Positions 27,701 through 36,700 of a stretch of 64,000 nucleotides of DNA are shown here, one piece after another. The stretch is from Steromphala cineraria (lineage: Eukaryota > Mollusca > Gastropoda > Trochida > Trochidae): NCBI GenBank assembly GCA_916613615.1, contig OU744728.1, forward strand, positions 34,308,450-34,372,449, in the 5' to 3' direction. Positions within the stretch are counted from its first letter, which is position 1; every line of letters begins with the position of its first letter. Both the position numbers and the translations under genes were made by a program. Under the pieces are notes generated by a model. That model was given only the letters and a program-made list of their open reading frames with translations. It was not told where the DNA came from and made no database searches.

Positions 27701-30700
27701 TTGTAGTCAAACTGCATAAACATTCAACCATTGTAGAAAAACAAAGGAGACACCTATGACTCTTAGTATAAGTATTTCAAGTAAAATTGAACATCTTAAA
27801 CTAAATTGTAACAGAAAGGTAAATAAACTCAAATGCCAATGTCAATGTGGTACAGTCAGACCTCGATAATCCGAATGCCTCCGTTTTTCATCAAAAACTT
27901 TCAGATAGTGAACAAGTTGGAGTAACTCCCCTTTGAATCTACAGACAGACCAGAACGTATTTAGAATATCAAATGAGTTTATTTCATATACATTTGTACA
28001 ACTGGGATACATATATCAATAAAATAATAATAGCAAAAAAAAAATTCTGGACATGCACACAACATGCCAAACATTCAATTTACTCACTCAGGTTTGAAGA
28101 ACCTGCCAAGAACAGATTGGTTAGCCAGTGGCTTAAAGACACACGCATAGTGATCAAAGTTCCTTTCGTCCCTACACACTTAATGTATGTAATCATGGAG
28201 TCTATGTATGCTTTCATGCTATCACACAATTTACTACAATCACAAACTCAATGAACACAAAGTGAGACATTTTAATTTATTACAATCACAAACTACTGAC
28301 ACGCTCAACTCAAGTGTCAATCCACTGTCATTGAAGTTTATCGATCTGATCAGTGTGTTGATCACTTATCCGAACGGTTTTGATGAACAGCCGGATTAAT
28401 GTAGCAGAAATAGTTGTAATTTACTAATCGTTACAGCTAATCGGCGGATTCGGAGACTGAATGAACGGATTAATGAATCAACAATTATTGAGTTTATATA
28501 GAGATTAGTTTGGTTACAGCTTGCTACCGTTCGGATATCGCGAGGTTCGGATTATCGGACGACGGATTATCGAGGTCTGACTGTATATCAAGAGACTGAC
28601 AGAAGGACAGAAGGTCAGTGGTAAAAAGACAAAAACAATAGTAAGAGATATCTGGTGAGGGAGTTAAACAACAGACTGTATCAGTACCTGTTGCTAAAAC
28701 AATAGCTAGAGAAATCTGGTGAGGGAGTTAAACAACAGACTGAACAGATACCTGGTGAGGGAGTTAAACAACAGACTGTATTAGTACCTGTTGCTAAGAG
28801 CGTTTTCAGGATTATGTTGAAAATATGACAGATGGTTGATTTTCTAACAAATGTTCTGTTTTTGTTGACAACATGCTAAAGAATAATGCTCGAGCGATGA
28901 TAAAAGAGAGAAACATGTAGCAGAGGCTAACCTTGTAGTATGTCTGCTCAATACGGCGAAGGTAGACCCGACACATCTCATCTGTTGTGGCTCGCTTGTC
29001 CATGTACTTCTCCAGAAGTTTAGTCAGATCCGCCACTCGCTGCTCGTCCTTCAGTCTGAAACACAGATTGCATGGCTGAATGACTTGATCTTTACTTGAG
29101 ACATGCTCCGTTTCTCTACAATGTGGGGTCATTGGGATGATCTCAACTGTTAATGAAGGCTGCCTTGTACTCACCTCTCCACATACTCGGTGCTGTGAGC
29201 GTCACAGGCCTGCAGCATCTTGGTGAACTCCTCATCCATACGCTCCACCACGGTCAGGATACACCCCCGCACCCGGTACGGCGTAGACTGCACAAAATCA
29301 CAACAGTAAAGTCAGTACAAAGATCAGGACTTCACTAAACACAGTAATATGGTAAAGAGAGAAGTGTTTGGAAGAAGATGCACAGTGAGTCACCTCAAAG
29401 CTCTGTGTGTCCTCCGGGATGTGCTCCCCTATGATGATGTCTTCGTCGTTCATCAGCACCGTCAGCAGGTCCTGGATGTGATTCAGGCAGCTGAAACATC
29501 ACACATCACACTCAACATTCAAAATCACAACTCATCTCAAACATAGCAGACTTCTACATTAATCAATCTATTGTTTATAAGTGGTAAAAAAAGGAAAATT
29601 TGCCTCTGTATCTTAACATCGAAATATGCCTCATATCTTAATCAGGTGTGTTCATAAACTTTATCAGAAGACACAAAGGATACATTCTTATTCAATGAAA
29701 GATTTTCATGAATTTAGGCGAGAAGACAACACATATAAAGAATATCTACTACTAACAGAAGTAATCAGTGAACACTTACCTCTCCCAGACCTCAGAGCGC
29801 ATGCACGTGGCAATGTTTGGGTTGTAGTCGAAGATGGCAGCCACAATATTGAACATGATTTTGACCTGAATTCCGGGGCCAAGTCCAGCAGTGTCTGACA
29901 CTGAGAGTAACTCCTTGAAGAGTTCTATCTGCTCGGACCGGTCCGTGCTTTTCTTGCCTCGGGCTGACATGATCTCTGCCATCTTCTTCAGCACGGCCTC
30001 ATGGGTAATCTCCTGGTCCTTGCTGAACATCTTGGGCTTCTCCTGGTAATACACAGACACATGACGCTCGCTTGTCTCATAGCTGGGTGATTGGTGAACT
30101 CTTATATATAATTTATCTATTTGATAACTACTGATGACAACTAGATTAGCGTTTGCGGGATACCGCAAAAGCAGAGCAGCCCCGGAACTTTGGGTTTCGC
30201 CTTACCCTGTTCCGCCTTTTACAGGCCTCACCAAATTGGGAATTTTCTCGTGACCTTGACCTTTGACACTCAAGGTCACACAATCAATGAACACATTTCA
30301 TTGAGTATAACATTATTGTAATGAAATAAAGTGTTAAAAATACAATTAATCCATTTTCTCCATATATGTTGACCTTGCTGTGACCTTGACCTTCGACAGT
30401 TAGTACCCAAAACTTTTTGAAAATGTTGTACTTCTCAAGAGATAATATATACAAAATCTAAACTTCATAGCACAAAAACTTTTCAAGTTATTGTGTTTAC
30501 AAGGAATTGCAATAACTCATATCTCATGACCTTGACCTTTGACCTTCAAGGTGACACAATAATTGAACACTTTTTATTGAGTATAACAATCATGTATTGA
30601 TTAAAAGTGATCATAGTTAAAATTAAACATTTTCGCTAAACCATGCTTAAGTCATGACCTTGCTGTGACCTTGACCTTTGACAGATTGTAGCCGAAATCT

Positions 30701-33700
30701 TTTCAAATTTGTTTACTTTTCCAAGGATGATATATACCAAGTTAGAGCTTCATAGCACAAAAACTTTTCAAGTTACCGTGTTTACAAAGAATTTTGTGGT
30801 GATTTTATAACTCGTGACCTTGACCTTTGAACTTGAAAGTGAACATGTCATAATGATTCCCTGGAAGTATTAACATTTAGACATGTTCATGAGTTCTGAA
30901 AAGCTAAATGGGATAAAGTTATACCCCAATTTAGTGCATTTTGTAATAACTCATATCTCATGACCTTGACCTTTGACCTTCAAGGTCACACAATCATTGA
31001 ACACTTTTTTTTGAGTATAACAATCATGTATTGATTAAAAGTGTTCATAGTTAAAATAAAGCATTTTCGCTAAAACATGCTTACGTCATGACCTTGCTGT
31101 GACCTTGACCTTTGACGGATTGTAGCCAAAACCTTTTCAAATTTTTTTACTTTTCCAAGGATGATATATACCAAGTTAGAGCTTCATAGCACAAAAACTT
31201 TTCAAGTTATCGCGTTTACAAGGAATTCTTAGTCTAAATACATAGCTCGTGACCTTGACCTTTGACCTTGAAAGTGAACGTGTCAAAATCGTTCCCCCGA
31301 GGTATGAGGAGTAAGGTATGAATAAGAGTTCTGGAAAGCTTAGGGGAAAAAAGTTATAGCTAGTAGTATGAGTGCGGCGGCGGCGGCGGCGGCGGCGGCG
31401 ATGGAAACTTCACAAAAACTGATAGCAGCCCCGTCCTTAGACGGGGCTGCTAACTAACATTTTCCTTATACATTACCCTAATGAACAGACACAATATCAT
31501 TCTATGACGCTGTAGATGGAGAACTGACAAGTTTAGCATGAAGGTCATTACTAACCGTCATGAGAGGGACGCCGCCCTTGACCTCCTTCCATTCGCCCTC
31601 ATCATCCTCCTTGAACTTCTTCTTCAGCTCCTTCTCCTTCTTTCGTTCCTTCTTCTTCTCCTCCCGCCGCAGTCTCTCATCCTCCGTCGTCCTGCAAACA
31701 CATCTCCCTCAGCACCTGCTCCAACTTCCTACACCTCACACATTGGGCATTGTTCAATGCTACAGCACCCTTTCTCCATTGACTCTGAGGCTCATCAGGC
31801 TTTACATTTGATTTTGCTTTAGGGTGTGGCCCCTGTGGCTCTTATTAGGGGCCTCAGGGCCACCAAAGCTACAATTTATAATCCTCACTAGTCAAGGAGT
31901 CTGTACACCAAGTTTCAGCTTTCTAGGCTTTATGGTTCTGGAGAAGAAGATGAAAATAGATTTTAAGGATGTGGCCCCTGTGGCCCTTATTAGGGGCAAC
32001 AGGGCCACCAAAGCTACAATTTATAATCCTCACTAGTCAAGGAGTCTGTACACCAAGTTTCAGCTTTCTAGGCTTTATGGTTCTGGAGAAGAAGATGAAA
32101 ATAGATTTTAAGGATGTGGCCCCTGTGGCCCTTATAAGGGGCAACAGGGCCACCAAAGCTACAATTTATAATGCTTACTAGCCAAGGAGTCTATACAAAG
32201 TTTCAGCTTCCTAGGCCTTATGGTTCTGGAGAAAAAGTCGAAATTCCACAAAGTTGTACTGACGGACGGATGCCGGACACCATGCCATGCCATGCATGCC
32301 ATAAGCCCATTTGGCCTTACAGGACAGATGAGCTAAAAATGTGTTTAGATTTACTCAATCTTTAAAGAGTGCAAACTTGCTTCTTGGTACTTTCACAATG
32401 AGACTTAAGCACCTTGCCTTAATGCACCTTGAAACTGCTGTATGAATACACATAATATTTTTCTACTTATTTTAACATAAAACATCAGTATTAAAATGGT
32501 TACTAGATATCGGCATAAACATTGGTAAGTCTAGTGTGTATGGTAAGCACTAACTTCTTGAGGAAGTACTCTGCGGTGAGTTTCATGGTGTCGCGGCCCT
32601 CTTCACCCGAGTCAGAGTCGGTCTCCGTGTCGGAGCTGCCCCAGAACTCGCTGTCGTCGCTGTCTTCTTCGTCATCAGACATCTGCACACACACACACAA
32701 TGCTTACATGTACTCAACATGACACAACACAGAGAAAATCTACATAAATCAACCAAGAAAGTGGCATGTGTAATAGTCACCACGCATCTTTTATGCTAAA
32801 TACAATTGCAACTCACCTTCCTAGCAGGTTTGAGTGGACTGCCTGATGCGTCCTCGTCACCATCGTCATCATCATCATCATCAGCAGCAGCACGGTCCGA
32901 CACAGCCTCCTTGTGAACAGTCCCAGCCTCTTCTTCATCCCCAGCATCAGGGTTCTCTCGGTACTTGGTGACATCGTTGATGAAGTCGCGGAGGTACTTC
33001 TTGAGCTTCTGCCGGAGTGTGGTGAGCCCCTTAGCGTTGCTCTTGCTGATCTGTTTGCGCCAGTCCTTGTCCTCCCAGCACTACAGCATACAACACTCAA
33101 CATCACCCTCACGTTCATCACTGTTCTCAGTCACAGCACTAAAGCATACAACACTCAACATCACCCTCACGTTCATCACTGTTCTCAGCACTACAGCATA
33201 CAACACTCAACATCACCCTCACGTTCATCACTGTTCTCAGTCACAGCACTAAAGCATACAACACTCAACATCACCCTCACGTTCATCACTGTTCTCAGCA
33301 CTACAGCATACAACACTCAACATCACCCTCACGTTCATCACTGTTCTCAGCACTACAGCATACAACACTCAACATCACCCTCACGTTCATCACTGTTCTC
33401 AGCACTACAGCATACAACACTCAACATCGCCCTCACGTTCATCACTGTTCTAAGCACTACAGCATACAACACTCAACATCACCCTCACGTTCATCACTGT
33501 TCTCAGCACTACAGCATACAACACTCAACTTCGCCCTCACGTTCATCACTGTTCTCAGCACTACAGCATACAACACTCAACATCACCCTCACGTTCATCA
33601 CTGTTCTCAGCACTACAGCATACAACACTCAACATCACCCTCACGTTCATCACTGTTCTCAGCACTACAGCATACAACACTCAACATCACCCTCACGTTC

Positions 33701-36700
33701 ATCACTGTTCTCAGCACTACAGCATACAACACTCAACATAGCCCTCACGTTCATCACTGTTCTCAGCACTACAGCATACAACACTCAACATCACCCTCAC
33801 GTTCATCACTGTTCTCATTCAAATTAACACCTTTTCTTTTGGCCTCTTTAGGAGGTTTTATACAAAATTTCAATGTATTAAAACATAGCTAAATTTGGTT
33901 TCATATTGTGTAAATATATGTCTTGAATCAATTCATGTGTCATGTCAATACAACGTTACTACAGTATATGTTCAATAATTGGTCTCCAATTTCTGGGCCT
34001 TTAGCTGCTAAATTTGATTATCAGTATTTGGTTAATATTTTTCTATAGTTTCAAGGTAATAATAAGTAAATCAAACATAAATAAGATTTTAGAAAAAAAA
34101 ACCAATGCTTTGAGAAAATGTTATTATTCTATTTAATTCAATTTCTAAGATTTCAAAAAAGAAACATTGTATCCTTTATAGACACTTAAATAACATTTAA
34201 AAACAAAAAGCAGAACAAAAGTGTTATGGAATGAGAATTTTACATAAATTTCCTAATGCAACAGAACATTTATACACAATTCAAAAGATTCAAACAATTT
34301 GTGTCAGATTAATGAGGGATGGACAGACACAGTAACTATGTACAGTGGTATAAAGATGTACACTACTAGCCAGACAGGAGGGCTGTATTATATGTTACCT
34401 CGTTCACGAAGTCCTCAAGCTCAACCAGGCAGCGGATGTAGAAGCGTGGAATGCCCTCCTTGTCCACAACTTTCTTGGCTTTTTCATAGGCCTTGCCGAG
34501 GCTCTCAAAATCTTAAAGAAACAGTTGATGATCGCTACACATGAAGTGGTTCATTCAGAGATCATGCCAAGCAAATTAACAGTCCATATTACAATATCAT
34601 ACAAACGTTTTTCAATACCATAAACCATTACCATCAGCAACAGTTGTGTAACAAGATGACATTTTCCATGATTTGCATAAGCTCAGGTATCTTTTACCTT
34701 GTTGATCACTCAAAGTCTCATCCTATGATAGAATGATGAGATCGAAAGTGTTTTGTCCAGACTGCGCCCTGGATACAATTATATTTTTGTGTGGGCCATC
34801 AGGCGCATAACTATTCTGGACAGATTAAAATACTGTGAAATGATTAATAACTAAAAAAAACCACAATTACCTAACATAATGCCAATATCAACATGCATGG
34901 TCAGTAACCTATATGAAACCCATCTCTGATGCTCGAGGTTTCCCAATGTGACTATCTATATTTAGTAAAACAAAATTCATTGGCTACGTCAAAGCTTCAT
35001 GTTCATTTGACCCAATTACGAGCAATAAAAGCATAAAAAGGATTCAGTGTCTTAAAGATCTTACATGGATAGATCATGACAAATTTTGGAAGGCTTTGTT
35101 CGCACATTTCAAATTTTACTAAGGTAATTTAATAACTTGCAACTGTAAGGTTATTTCTTCCAGTAAATGAAAATTTGGTGGCAAAATTTAAATGGATTAA
35201 ACTAATTATACTGATGATTCTTCCATTTGAAGTTGTACTTGAATAAAACATAATTTGAACTTTATTTCTTATTTAATCTCCTAAATCTGTGATATTATGA
35301 GACTTTAATATATTGTCCGTCAACTTTTTATTTAAAGAATTTTCAAATATGGAGACAGTCCGCACAGACCTTTACTAACACTGTTGACAATGACGGAACA
35401 GCTGACTATGTATAAGTGACAGAAACATAGGCTCAAAGTTTCCAACTTGCTAACCTAAGACAGATCTTTGGACCTCTGGTAAATTACTGAAGTGTCAGAT
35501 TGCTAATTTCTCTGAGGAGTAGTTCAACAGGAGCATTCATTTCTCCGTCTTTCTTTCTGATAAACATGGCCTGCAAAGGATACGGTATTGAATAATTTCT
35601 ATTTACTTATTACATTGATAATTCATTATGTAGATAAACAAGGACGGAATGACACTGAATTAAAAGCAACTTTCATTTAAATAAAAGGCCAATAAAGATT
35701 TACTTGACCCAAGCCAAAAGAAAATTACTTATAATTGCAGAGGCCCAATGCCCAATGGCCCAAGGTCTTAAGTGTCTTGGCAAAACACTGATTGTTATAA
35801 AGAAATTTTTGGATACTGAAGTAATTAATAGCACTTGCAAAGGTAGAAGAATCAATAGTACCTGAGAGAACATTGGACATATCCTTGATTTTCTTGTGGT
35901 TCTTCAGTTGTCGGATGACATTGTTGATTTCTTCAAATCTTAAAACAATGGTCAAGAAACTTTAACAACTTGAATAACATACATACGTTGCTTAGAAAAT
36001 TCTGATTGCTGAATATGGACAAGGAATGGAAAATGAACTGTGCAATGGAAGAGAAAAAATAGAGCCGTTGTCTCTGAAGCTCATCAGGCTTCATTTAATT
36101 TTGCTTAAGGGTGTGGTGAATGAGGTTCCCCCCTTAGTAGGGTCAACACTCACCGTCACATGGTCACCAAATGTTTGTTTTAGAGTCCAAATTATCTGAG
36201 GGGATTCTACAAAAATATTTTAGGCCTTGTGCTTCTTGAGAAGATGAAAATAGGTTTTAAGGGTGTGAACCATGTGGCCCCTACTGGATAAGAAGTTGAA
36301 AATGCATAACATTTACAGACGAATGCAGGACACCATGCCATGCCATAAGTCCATTATGCCTTACAGGCCAAATGAGCTAAAAATCCTCTGAGAATCCTCT
36401 GCTTAGTAGGAAAAATGTGAAACATTTCAATCAATTGTTCACTGTATCCTTTATCTAACCTTGATATGTTCATTTCAAAACTCTCCTAAGCAGATCATTA
36501 GTAATGAATTCATCTTACAAAAACAATTGATTAAAATCCTCAGTTTCATTGCCTTTCAAAGTGTATTGAAACTTGTATTTTAAAGAAAAGAGCCAAATAT
36601 AGTGTAGAAGGCACAACAATAAATGAAGATTGTTCAAAATATATAGTTTCAATATGGTTGATACAGGCAAAACAAAATAAAATTCCAGTACTTTACAAGG

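Noticed and set aside
32913..33827. 304-codon plus-strand open frame
   Set aside because: It is antisense to EIF3C exon 5 and then runs through the 52 bp array.
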